DNA of 64,000 nt from Petrosia ficiformis (lineage: Eukaryota > Porifera > Demospongiae > Haplosclerida > Petrosiidae), in contig OX345638.1 in the NCBI GenBank assembly GCA_947044365.1, positions 10,560,701 to 10,624,700 of the forward strand. Direction: 5' to 3'. The notes under the pieces are model-generated. The model searched no databases. It had not been told where the DNA came from and worked only from the letters and a program-made list of their open reading frames with translations. This document shows positions 10,201 through 22,200 of this stretch, piece after piece. Made by a program: the position numbers and the translations under genes. Positions within the stretch are counted from its first letter, which is position 1. Each line of letters starts with the position of its first letter.

Positions 10201-13200
10201 TCCTTTACATGAATATCAGCACCATGTGATAATAACACTTTCACAATATCAACGTGACCACTCATAGATGACAAATGTAGAGGTGTTTGTTGATACTATA
10301 GTAATAACAATCATTTGATACTTGTAATATCTTGTGTTTATGATAATAATAATAATAGTTAATTAAGTAGTTATTAATGTTATGACATCATAACAGGTTA
10401 TTAGTTAATAATAATTATAACAAATATAATTACAGATATACATTAGCAAAATTATAATACATAATATTTTTACTTACAATATCCTTTACATGAATATCAG
10501 CACCATGTGATAATAACACTTTCACAATATCAACGTGACCACTCATAGATGACAAATGTAGAGGTGTTTGTTGATACTATAGTAATAACAATCATTTGAT
10601 ACTTGTAATATCTTGTGTTTATGATAATAATAATAATAGTTAATTAAGTAGTTATTAATGTTATGACATCATAACAGGTTATTAGTTAATAATAATTATA
10701 ACAAATATAATTACAGATATACATTAGCTATGTAATTAATTATATTTAATATTCACTTATATCATCATAATTATACAGATAACACATGTGATACCAGAAA
10801 TTTTCATTTCAATACAATATCGAGTAAAGGTCATTCATGTTCATCATGACCTCAGAAAAAATGTTAATAACTTTAGTTTGCAATCGACCAACAATCTTTT
10901 TACCTGCACCATTTTCATATAATTATTCTTCCCATTCTTTTTTGTGATGTCAAATTTCGCTTCATTATTGAGTTACAGTATATTCACATATTAACCTTAT
11001 GACATTAAACTATACACTATAGTACATATAAAGTCATCATATCCTAATTTTGAGGTCATTATGATTGTGAACAGACTATAGTTTGGTAGTCAGCATTGAT
11101 GATATTGAGTTAGTCTTGCGTGGCCAGACCTTTCCAAATTAATGGGGCGGGGCCACAAACTGGGAGAGGGAAAGGTCTGGTGACTCTGAACAGGCTTTCG
11201 TGTCATAATGGAATGCAGTTATTACATGATGTTTAACATATGCTGTATAACTATAACTGTGGCTGAGCGTTGGGTTGTCTGTCTCAAAGATATACGAAAG
11301 ACCTCACTGTGAAGGAGACTTAACAGTGAGGCTAGTAACATATTATACCAGTTTTGCACGAATTAGGAATCAATGACTAAACCTTTCCTGCATATTTATA
11401 TATACTACTGCCAAGAGCGCATGATAGAGGGAGGGTAAAGAGCATGTAACTGCAATTGGAAGTCGTAGAACGGGCGGAATTTACCGCGTGTACTATAAAT
11501 AGATTTTATTTCCCAGAAATAAATAATTATTAAAAGTAAAATTAATAATCATAATAATAGTTAATAAAACGTCCGAGGTGTGACCATCATGGCGCTTAGC
11601 AAGAAGATTTATGACATTATTGACCACCTAGAGAATCTTCAAAGGGAATGTGTAGATGAAGTCAAAAAGGAAGTGTCAGAAAGTTATCATCTCAAACACT
11701 TTCCAGATCGTGGTGTACTTTTCAGACTATTGTGTGAGGAGCCTTCCAGCCTCGCAACATGAATATCCAGGGTTGGGTAACAATCTTTTAAACATTTTAG
11801 CAATTCTTCAGATGTATTAAGTGGAATACTGTCGGTACACTTGGCCAGATGAGCCGTAAGAGCTAAAGAACGTGAACCGGCCATTTTCGACAAACTATAA
11901 CACTTATAACTATAATAATAATTATGGTTAATTATTTGGCAGGAATTTGTCGATCTATTTTTAGTACACGTGGTAAATTTTGCCAAGACAGACACCCACG
12001 CAAGTTACACGCTCTTTCCGCTCCCTCTATCATGTGCTCTTGTACTGCCAGCATGCTTACAAATACATCCTGTCACAAATGAACTCCTTTTCTGCCTAAA
12101 ACTGACAAGATTTAAACAGGCTGTTGGGATTTTCTCTATGGAACGTATTAGATATTATGCGACAATGATTTTAATATTATGAAAGAAAACATGACGTTTC
12201 ATATTGTTGCATCTGATTAGCTCTGCTGACATTCCAACAGAGGACACAAAAACCTGTTCAGAGTCACACCGATTAATTTGGAAGGTCTGGCCATGAGAGA
12301 CTAATATTGAGTATGTTATACTTATATAATATACATGTATGTTCATATTAGCTTCGAATTTTATATAAATTCTGTTTTAAAGGTGTGACATATTACAATA
12401 GAGGTGCTATAGACCTGTATCAGTATCACTATCAATACTTGGACATTACTCAATACCAGAAATTTCAGATGTGGTATTGAAGTATTGAGTATCTTGATAT
12501 CATATCACTCATCACTAACATGTATAACACAAGAGTTAGAATTAGCTCCTACATGTACTATACAATACATTACTGTGTGTGGATATGATAACTCACACAA
12601 CGATCTTTCTTATTAGGGTTAGCACCCTTGTTCAGCAATATTTTAATTTCAGATACATGTCGATTCCACATTGCTTCAAACAGATCACCATCCTATAGTA
12701 ATATATGAATATAGATATATAATTATTATCACACAACATAATACATACTAGTTTATACTGTTCCTCTTTTGTGAGTATTTGTGATGATTGTAATTCTAAA
12801 TAATTATAAAAGATGAATATAAGAAATGATATACTATAGCATGTTACATGTTATTATACTGGAGAACAAACGGAACCACATGTAAACTATGAATATCATT
12901 ATTTCTATTCGAAGGCTATTGAAAGTGTACTACTGATATTGTGTCATGCTTTTCAACTACATACGACATTCCTGGAAGATTTGTAGACAACAGAATATAT
13001 CGTTCATGTGAAATTATTCATCAAAATCATGTAACATTTTTATTCATTACCTTAGTTCTTAACATGTATATATAGATAGATGAATAACAAGTAGTAATAA
13101 CAAAATTCATAGTTTACATGTGATCTAATTGTATACAAACGCCTGTGACCACTTTTATGTGGTTCAACCATTTCTAAGTTTTCTACTGTACTAGTTCTAT

Positions 13201-16200
13201 GACTTTTAGGATGCATTAGCTCCATGACTACATGGTTAGCATGCACGAATACAATAAATCCATTATCGCACGGATACCGGAAAATATCAGTTGTTGGATA
13301 CGCATATTGTCACTCGCCCTTCAGACTCATGACAATACTTCGTATCCAACTCATATTATTTACCGGTGTCTGTGCGATAATATAAATATATACTGCAATT
13401 TGACACTTGCAGAAACAATACAACTAGTATTTAGATACATCAATCATCATGTACACTCTGTATACATGGAAACAACACAAAATATCATTACAACATCATA
13501 CCTTCATGAAACCAGGAAAGATGTCTGGTCTTATCAGCTGAGCATTTGATATTGCTTACATCACAGCAGAGTATTTCCTCATGTTCACTAATTAGATGGC
13601 AAAGATGGAATGAGGAATCTGTACATCCTTCGATTTTACATCGAAACCCTTCCTGTGTAGAAGCCAGAGAATCAGTCCAGCCAAACTTGTGGACAATTGA
13701 TTCTATACCTTGATGAATCATACGACGGATATTGAAGCAGTTACGAGATGGACCGAAGTAGCGTATAGTTAATGATTTGACCTGATCTAGTAAATGTAGA
13801 GCACCACCGAAATGTTGACACCTCAGGACAACTTTGTTATGATAAACATCATTAACCAACTGAAATTGAGTTGGAGAAACATGCCTCATGAGAAGCACTA
13901 CAAGTGATGTGAAGAGACCATTAGGAATCAATTCATCATCCCATGTGAGATATAGAGGCTCAATAGCATCACTACTATCTTCAAATGGATCATCGATTAT
14001 ATCCAGGACACATGGAATGAAATATCCTGTGTCGTTTGGGATCTGTGATATGATTAGTAAGCCTTCCATTAGCTTTAGGAAATCATCACAAGAGAAAACA
14101 TCCTCTTCGAATTCCATGGTGTCTAGTAACTCTCGTTTGAACATTCCTTTTGTTTTAAGGCTCTTAATTGTGGCATTGTCATAGCGATCATCTCCATATG
14201 AAACAGCAATTATCTGAGACAGCATATCAAATAACACTTGTGGGTCAAGAAACACCACGTGAGATAGAATACCAGGGAAATGGAGATAAATGGACAGATT
14301 ATGGAAGTACCATAAAGCAGCCAGTACCTCCTTACGTTGCATACCAACTGACTTTCCAATCTCAACACATTTATCAAGGCTTATTATTCTTCGACCTTTT
14401 GTTTTGGATTTTAGCTCTACCTGGAAGAAGAACCATCGTGCAGGAACTTCAGCTCTTATGTAAGATCGACCTGTAATACGTCGGATTCTTTCAGCAATCT
14501 CTTCTTCATTTCTACCTCTACCCATATTGTTAACTGGAAAGATTATATCTTTACCTTTGGTGTAATCATGTCTGACATCTTCATAATTCTTAAGCTCACC
14601 ATGAAGACGCTCATTCTTCTCATCAAGGCTCTCTTTAAGCTCATTATTTTCTTGAAGCCTTTCATATTCATCATAGCAAGTACCAATCACTATAAAGTGT
14701 GGCCTTCCGTGCTTTTGTACTCCTTTAAAGATTGGAGGACGAAGCTGAGACCTGCAACGAAAAAAGCTCTTTGTAAGCTGCATAGTGCTCATCTGTCTTT
14801 TCTCTCCTTCACCAACTTTTCTCCCATGCACTGAATAGAAGAAATTTGCAGCATCATCAAGCTTTTCATCAAGCCTAAAAAGAACCATATTGAGAGAATG
14901 ATAACAAAGTAGTGCTGGAGCAATATCTAGGAAAGCAGCCTGACCTCCTAAGTCAACACCATACATCATATGAGTGTTATACAATTCGTCAGATTTCTTT
15001 ACTTCAGTAATCAATTGAAGAAGTTCTTTATTTAAAGTAGTAGAATCAGTAGATAGAGATTCTGAGGGCTTCTTCTTTGGCATTGCTTGCGATGTTAGTA
15101 ATGGCTTCTCTTTGGACTCTTGTACTCCAGAAATCGATTGTAGCTGTTCTTCATCTGAAGAGTGGTCAGTAGGCGGAGGCTTATTCTTTGGCATTACATG
15201 TGATGTAAGTAATGGCTGCTCTTTGGACTCTTGTACTCCAGAAATCAATTGTAACTGTTTCTTATCTGGAGAATAGTCAGTAGGCACAGACTCATCAGGT
15301 TTCTCTTTTGGTGTCCTTTGTGATAGGACTAATAGCTTCTCTTTGGACTCTTGTACTCCAGACATCGATTGTAGCTGTTCTTCATCTGAAGAGTGGTCAG
15401 TAGGCTGAGGCTTATTCTTTGGCATTACATGTGATGTAAGTAATGGCTGCTCTCTGGACTCTTGTACTCCAGACATTAATTGTAACTGTTCCTTATCTGG
15501 AGAATAGTCAGTAGGGAGAGACTCATCAGGTTTCTTTTTTGGTTTCATTTGTAATGGGACTAATGGCTTCTCTTTGGACTCTTGTACTATGGACATTGGT
15601 TGTAGCTGTTCCTTATCTGGAGAATAGTCAGTAGGCACAGACTCATCAGGTTTCTTTTTTGGTGTCATTTGTAATGGGACTAATGGCTTCTCTTTGGACT
15701 CTTGTACTCCAGACATCGATTGTAGCTGTTCTTCATCTGAAGAGTGGTCAGTAGGCTGAGGCTTATTCTTTGGCATTACATGTGATGTAAGTAATGGCTG
15801 CTCTCTGGACTCTTGTACTCCAGACATTAATTGTAACTGTTCCTTATCTGGAGAATAGTCAGTAGGGAGAGACTCATCAGGTTTCTTTTTTGGTTTCATT
15901 TGTAATGGGACTAATGGCTTCTCTTTGGACTCTTGTAGTCTGGACATCAATTGTAGCTTATCGTTATCTCGAGATTGGTCAGTAGGTAGAGAGTTGAGAG
16001 GCATCTTCTTTGGAGTCCTTAGTGATGAGAATAATGACTTCCATTTAGACCCTTTCACTTTAGATATTGATTGCAGCTGTTCTTTATCTTGAGAATGGTC
16101 AGTAGGCAGAGAGTCATGAGGTTTCCTCTTTGGCATTGCTAGCGATGTGAGCAATGGCTTCTCTTTGGACTCTTTTACTTCAGAAATTGACTGCAGCTGT

Positions 16201-19200
16201 TCTTTATCTTGAGAATGGTCAATGGGCAGAGAATCGTGAGGCTTCTTCTTTGGTGTCACTTGTGATGTGAGTGGTGTCTGTTGAACAGATTCTATTTCTT
16301 CTTGTGAGGTACTCTTCACTTGATCTTCATTCAATTCTTGTAATTCTTGAGGTTCAGTTTCATCATTTTGAGTTCGAACACTGTACTTTATGGCCTGAAG
16401 GAATTTGATTTTCATGGTCTCGGGATCTGCTGATGTCCAAAAGCAGCTTTCATCAGACATGATAACCTGGCCTTTATCATCACGTTCCTCTTTACTAACC
16501 AAACGTACCTCAGGAGCTTTAGCAACAGGAGTGCTATGATGTTCAGTGACTGGTTCCTTTCTCAATAGCAGATTTAACAAGGACGTCTTGCCAACTCCTG
16601 ATGTGCCAAAGAGTGCAAAGCTTGTCCACTTCACACTAACGATTCCTTTCTTTTGGGCATTTTCCAGTATTTGTAAAAGCTCTATATAATAAATATAATT
16701 ATAAGATGATAACTTGTTTGTTGAAATAGAATATTAAATTCAATTTGGTGATTACATTTATCATAAACCCAGAAATGTTAGCTGGACATTAACTATGTTA
16801 GCAATTGTGAGATTACATTAAATTAAATAGCTGTTAATTATTATAGCTTTTAGTTCACATATAATGATTTGGTAATATGACTGTTTATGTGAAACATCAC
16901 GATAGATTTGTGGTTAAAGTGTTTGTCTCTCATTGTGGTTGTCTAGGATCAAATCCTAGCATGACAATGTTGTTCATATGTCTTAATATCAAAAACATTA
17001 ACATTAATTAGTGTTGTTTTAGTCTGACAGTGATGACCACTTTTAGTCATAGTTATAATATGAAGAGTTTTGTAGTTTAATTAACTAAAATAATCAAGGT
17101 AATATTGGGCATTCTAAAAGGGTTTCAGTCTTAGAACTAAAAATGCCCATTATTGGCCAATTTTCATTTTAGTTATAGTTCTTACAGTAGACTTGTAATT
17201 TAATTATAGTTTAGTTGACTAAAAGTCAAAACCCTTGCTGAAAGGGGTTATAGTTATAGTTAACTAAAACAACACTAACATTAATGGATGCTAAAGTATG
17301 AATTATAGCTAAAACACTAAATGTGACTTTTCTGGGTTTACAGTATAAGAGAAAATAGTAAAACTTCATTTGATGTTGAAGTAGAGGATTAAAACGTTTA
17401 AAATTACTTCTTATCTATTTCATTTATATATAATTATTATCACCTTGTGGAGTAGGTTCACTTTCTATTGCTCCCTTTATGTGTGGTGCAATCTAAGAAA
17501 CAAAAATGTAATTATAATTATATGTCTACTAACATCAAAATACAAACATACCGTATTCTGTATGTTAGGATATACAAAACGATTTTCAATATCTCTGAGA
17601 CTTAGTACTTTGCAAATCTTTAAATCTGCAAGGCAAGTCAGCTGTTTTCTTGTTAACTCAAACTTGCTGAGGTAGTCATCAGAACAGTAACAGAATACTA
17701 AGAGGAGAGAACCTGGTGAAGCAGCAAGTAGCGGGACTGATAATTTGTTACAGCCTAGCACATTACAGAGGGAATTGTGCAGACTGGAAATATTTGAGAG
17801 CTTCATATTAAAATTGTTTGTGTCATTCACTTTCAAAAGGAAAATATTGTCACTCTCTGCACTAAACAAGATGCCTGGAAGCTCCTTCAAATGACGACGG
17901 TTACAATAATCGTGAAAAAGATAAACATATTCGATCCACTTTTTCTCTAGCTCGGGATATAAGCAATTCAAAAACACTTTTGAAATATCAGCTATTGGCT
18001 TATAATTGAACCAAGACACACATATACTTTTGAAATAATGATTCAAATCATCAACACCTGCGATCTCTTGTGGTACAGGAAGCCCTAGCTCATTTTGCAA
18101 CAATCTAATTACATCATCGATCACTATTGGTATCCGTCTCTGTCGATCATACCAATATCCATTGATTTCTCGGTAAAGATTTTCCATTGTTAACAAATAA
18201 CAAGTAGTAAACACCTCTACGACTTCCTCAGTTTGTGCTAGTAATGCAAGATTGACATCAAAATTCGATTGCAATAGAGTAGATAATCTCGGAGAATCTC
18301 GCTGTAGTAGAATGAAATTTGGATTGTATCGTTTTCTCCTTTGCAAATATCCCCTTTCCTGCCTCCAGTCATGTTTCTCCTCTTCAGTGTCAATACCTAC
18401 AGAAGAAACAGGAGGAAAGTAAGTAAAAATGACATAAGCAAATTCATATACATGTATTACATATATAAATATTATATAAATAAAATAGATCATAAGGATG
18501 GCCCTTCAAACTATATACACATTACATTGAATTTATAGCATTTTGCTGTGGAAATATATTGTCACCTTGTTCTTTTGTGGAGACATTTTCAGATGACGTG
18601 TCTTTCACACACTTTCGTGAATTCAACTATGAGAAAGAAATGTTGAACATATTTATAATTATACAGTGTATTGCATTAAACATTGTAGTGGCATATCCAT
18701 GTGGGGTTCATAAGGTTCAATTGAACTGCCCTCTAGTTTGAACAACTGGCTGATACAACCATACCACACCCTAAATAATTAATCACAAATATGTGATCCT
18801 GAATTATTAATCATTTTCTTATGATTATGTAGCAACCCTGATTCTGATACAACCCTGATTTTAGAACAATACGTATACATAATAATTGTGTTTATGGTTT
18901 TGTAAATGGTCACATTTTTGTCTCTAACTTGTAACTATAAAAGCACCACGATTTATTCAATAATAGAGTCCAATTCTGAAAACTCACAAGTCATTACATT
19001 GGTGTCAGAAGTAGGATGGCTCACATAATTCTAGTTTGTGCTAGACCGCCAGCTAGATATGCTACTGGAGCAGATTTCAACTTATGGTTACAACGGTTCG
19101 AACTATATGTTGCCGAAGCAGGTATCAGGGAGATTATGCAAGGAAAGGAGTTACTCTCACTACTCGATGATGAGCCTTTTCGAATTGCAAGTCAGATTGG

Positions 19201-22200
19201 ATTAGTAGCAGAGGTCAACCCTGAAGTTGTGAAGACATCCCTCAGAGAACAATTCTGCCCAGTTGGAAACGAATTGGAATGGCAGCTGAAACTGCATGAG
19301 CGTAGACAAAAGTCCAATAAAAAGCTTAGTGAATTTGCTGGAAGTCTGAGAGTGTTAGCAGACAAGGCCTATCCTGACTGGGAACCCAAACAGAGGTTAG
19401 AAATTGCAAAAACTTGTTTCATAGAAGATATCAATACCCCTTGTATTGATATCTTCTACCCAACTACATTTGATGCGGGAGAATCCAAAATCGTTAGAGG
19501 ATGCTGTGAAGCTGGCAAACCAAAGGGAATCACTGGAGGAGGCTCAGAAACAGCTTCACCGAAGTAGTCATAAGCCAGAAACATTGCTGATTGAAGAAGC
19601 CCCATGCAACCAATCCAGCATAACACCGACAAAAGATGATCTCAGAGAACTGTCGAGACAAATATAAAGGCTCTCTGTTGAAGTTGAAAAGCTTCAAATG
19701 CATGAAGAACAGCAAAGATTGCAGGCTGGAAGGAAACAATCGCCAGTTGTTTGCTGGAATTGTGGCCACCAAGGCCATTATCGTCGTGATTGCAGGTCAA
19801 AGGGGAGAAATTTTCAAATTCGCTGCCGACCATCTTTAAACTAGAACCGGTCGATGATGCAGGTCAATCATCGACCATTGTTGAAGTCGGAAAATGATGT
19901 TATTGCAGCTAATGGTGAAAAACTAAAAGTTACTGGAAAGTGCAAGCTGCCTTTTCGTATTGGTAACATTGATGTCTCTCACCATGTGTTAATTACAAAA
20001 GGAGTGACACAAGAATGTTTGCTTGGAGCGGACTTTTTGAATAAACATAACTGTGTTATTGATTTGCCAAATGGATCCCTCTACAGTTGCGGAAATATTG
20101 CACCACTAATTGTGCAGAAGGGAGCTCCAGTTAAAACCTGCTATGTTTCATTTTTAGAAACAACAACTATACCACCCAGGCACCAGATCGAACTACTGGT
20201 ACAACTTCGAAAAAAACCACAAAGCATGAGATTTGCTGAAGTCACTGACTTCACTGGATTATTGGAACCATAGCCTAAGTTTCAGGATGACACTGGACTT
20301 CTAGTAGCTCATTCAGTATCAACTACTATTAGAGGAGAGACACTCATTCGCATCCTCAACCGGCTGAGATGTTCCATTGTTGTACACAAAGGTGAAAAAG
20401 TTGGACGCATACATCCTCTCTCAAATGGAAATGGCGTTCATGCCATTGAAAGCAGTACCACATCAGGTGGAATCAAAAACCTGAGAGATGTTGTTGAATC
20501 GTTGGTACACCGCTCACAACTCTCATGCTCTACTGAAAAATTGCAGTTAGCAAGCCTTCTATACAAATTCTCAGATGTAATATCTCTTCATGATGGTGAC
20601 ATGGATAAAACTATGGTTGTCCAACACACCATAAATATTGGAGATGTTCTGCCCATATGCCAGCAACCTCGCCGTCTCCCATTCCCCATCAAAGAGAGGA
20701 GGTACAAAGACTCCTTCGAGATATGTTAAAACAAGGAGTGATTGAACCAGCTAGTAGTCCCTGGTCCTCCCCCACTGTTATTGTTAGGAAAAAAGATGGG
20801 TCACCCAGATTTTGTGTACATTACAGACAGTTAAATGCAATTACCAAGAAAGATGCTCGTCCACTTCCACGAATAGATGACACCCTAGATGCATTGTCCG
20901 GAGCACAATGGTTCTCTACCTTGGACCTAGCTAGTGGGTATTGGCAAGTTGAAATAGACCCTGCTGACCGGGAGAAGACAGCTTTTGGTACTTCATTTGG
21001 TCTACATCAGTTTAAAGTAATGCCCTTTGGGCTATGTAATGCACCAAGCGCATTTCAACGACTCATGGAAATTACTCTTGCAGGTCTCCATTGGGTGTCA
21101 TGCCTAGTATATCTGGATGATATAAATATATTTGGTAACTCTATTCAGGAGCATTTTCAAAGATTTGAAGAAGTCCTATCACGGTTGCACAAGGCAGGAC
21201 TAAAGTTGAAACCAAAGAAATGTCACTTATTTCAAAAAGGTGTGAAGTACCTTGGGCACATTATCTCCAACACTGGAGTTCAGACAGATCCTGACAAAAT
21301 TGATGTAATCAAATCATGGCCAATCCCAGCAAATTTGAAGGACCTAAGAAAATTCTTGGGAGTCTCTTCATATTATCGTAAGTTTATTTCTAATTTTGCA
21401 ACTATTGCAGCCCCCATTGTACAAACTAACGGGAATAACGAACGACTGGAACTGGTCATTAGAATGTCAGAATGCTTTTGCAACTCTCAAATTACGACTT
21501 TCCTCTCCCCCAATTCTAGCGTTCCCACAGTTTGACCAACCATTCATCCTGGATACCGATGCCAGCAGAGAAGGGCTCGGAGCTGTCTTGTCACAAATCT
21601 GAGAGAGTGATTGCCTATACAAGTCGGGTACTAACTAAGGCTGAAAGACAATACTGTGCCACTCGAAGAGAGATGCTAGCTCTCGTCTGGGCTACACATT
21701 TTCCGCCCGTACCTCTATGGAATACCATTCTTAGCTAGAACTGACCACAATTCTCTACGAATGTGGTCAAACCATCCTAGAAGACTCTACTATAGAAAGG
21801 AAAGAAATAAATGCCATAATTACTTTCTGTCCTACCACTACAGAGATACTAAAACATCAGAAGGAAGATGCCGACATAATGCAACTCACTGAATGGGTAC
21901 AAACCTCAACCTTTCCTACTCGTTTTCCTCACCAGCATAGTCATTTAGTACAAAGATTGTGGTTACAGCGACAACAACTAGTGGTAAAAGATAACATACT
22001 ATGTCGCATTTGGGAAGACATTTCATCAGGGGTCGCTAACAGACATTTACAGTTGCATCCTTCCAAGAACCTTAGTGAATAATATATTGGAACAGCTACA
22101 CAGTTCACCAATTGGGGGGCATCTGGGGATTCGAAAAACACCTGAGAAAGTCCAGTGTAGATTCTATTGGCCTGGATGGAAAAGAGACACTGAAGACTGG

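Larger units (their letters stand above)
11111..12303. mobile_element. 1.2-kb inverted-repeat DNA element with 9-bp target duplication
   Basis: The left end TAGTCTTGCGTGGCCAGACC matches the reverse complement of the right end TAGTCTCTCATGGCCAGACC, and both ends continue with CTT(T)CCAAATTAAT. It is flanked on both sides by atattgagt (11102-11110 and 12304-12312). The paralogous introns of genes 2 (about 36510) and 3 (about 54630) carry a single 'ggtattgagt', the empty site. No transposase frame is present. Inside are two short divergent open frames and a TATA-like tataaata. A 9-bp duplication would suit a Mutator-like element, an 8-bp one hAT; superfamily not settled. Confidence 0.75.

Noticed and set aside
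7798..10576. Regularly spaced repeats resembling a CRISPR array
   Set aside because: Units are about 281-321 bp with ankyrin exons and splice sites in each; the scale and content are wrong for CRISPR and the genome is eukaryotic.
13888..14834. Plus-strand frames of about 100 codons antisense to the ROC/COR exon (also 56310-57256)
   Set aside because: Shadows of a long coding exon on the other strand; no family resemblance.
16632..16634. Translation start of the ROC/COR protein at 16634
   Set aside because: The codon is GTG and the frame continues upstream to an acceptor at 16682; it is an internal exon.
16901..16966. Functional tRNA gene
   Set aside because: The T-arm is good, but acceptor ends do not pair and the anticodon arm is unclear; more like a SINE head.
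19530..19833. Minus-strand frames of 60-80 codons in the gypsy gag
   Set aside because: Antisense to the zinc-knuckle region of the retroelement; no support.
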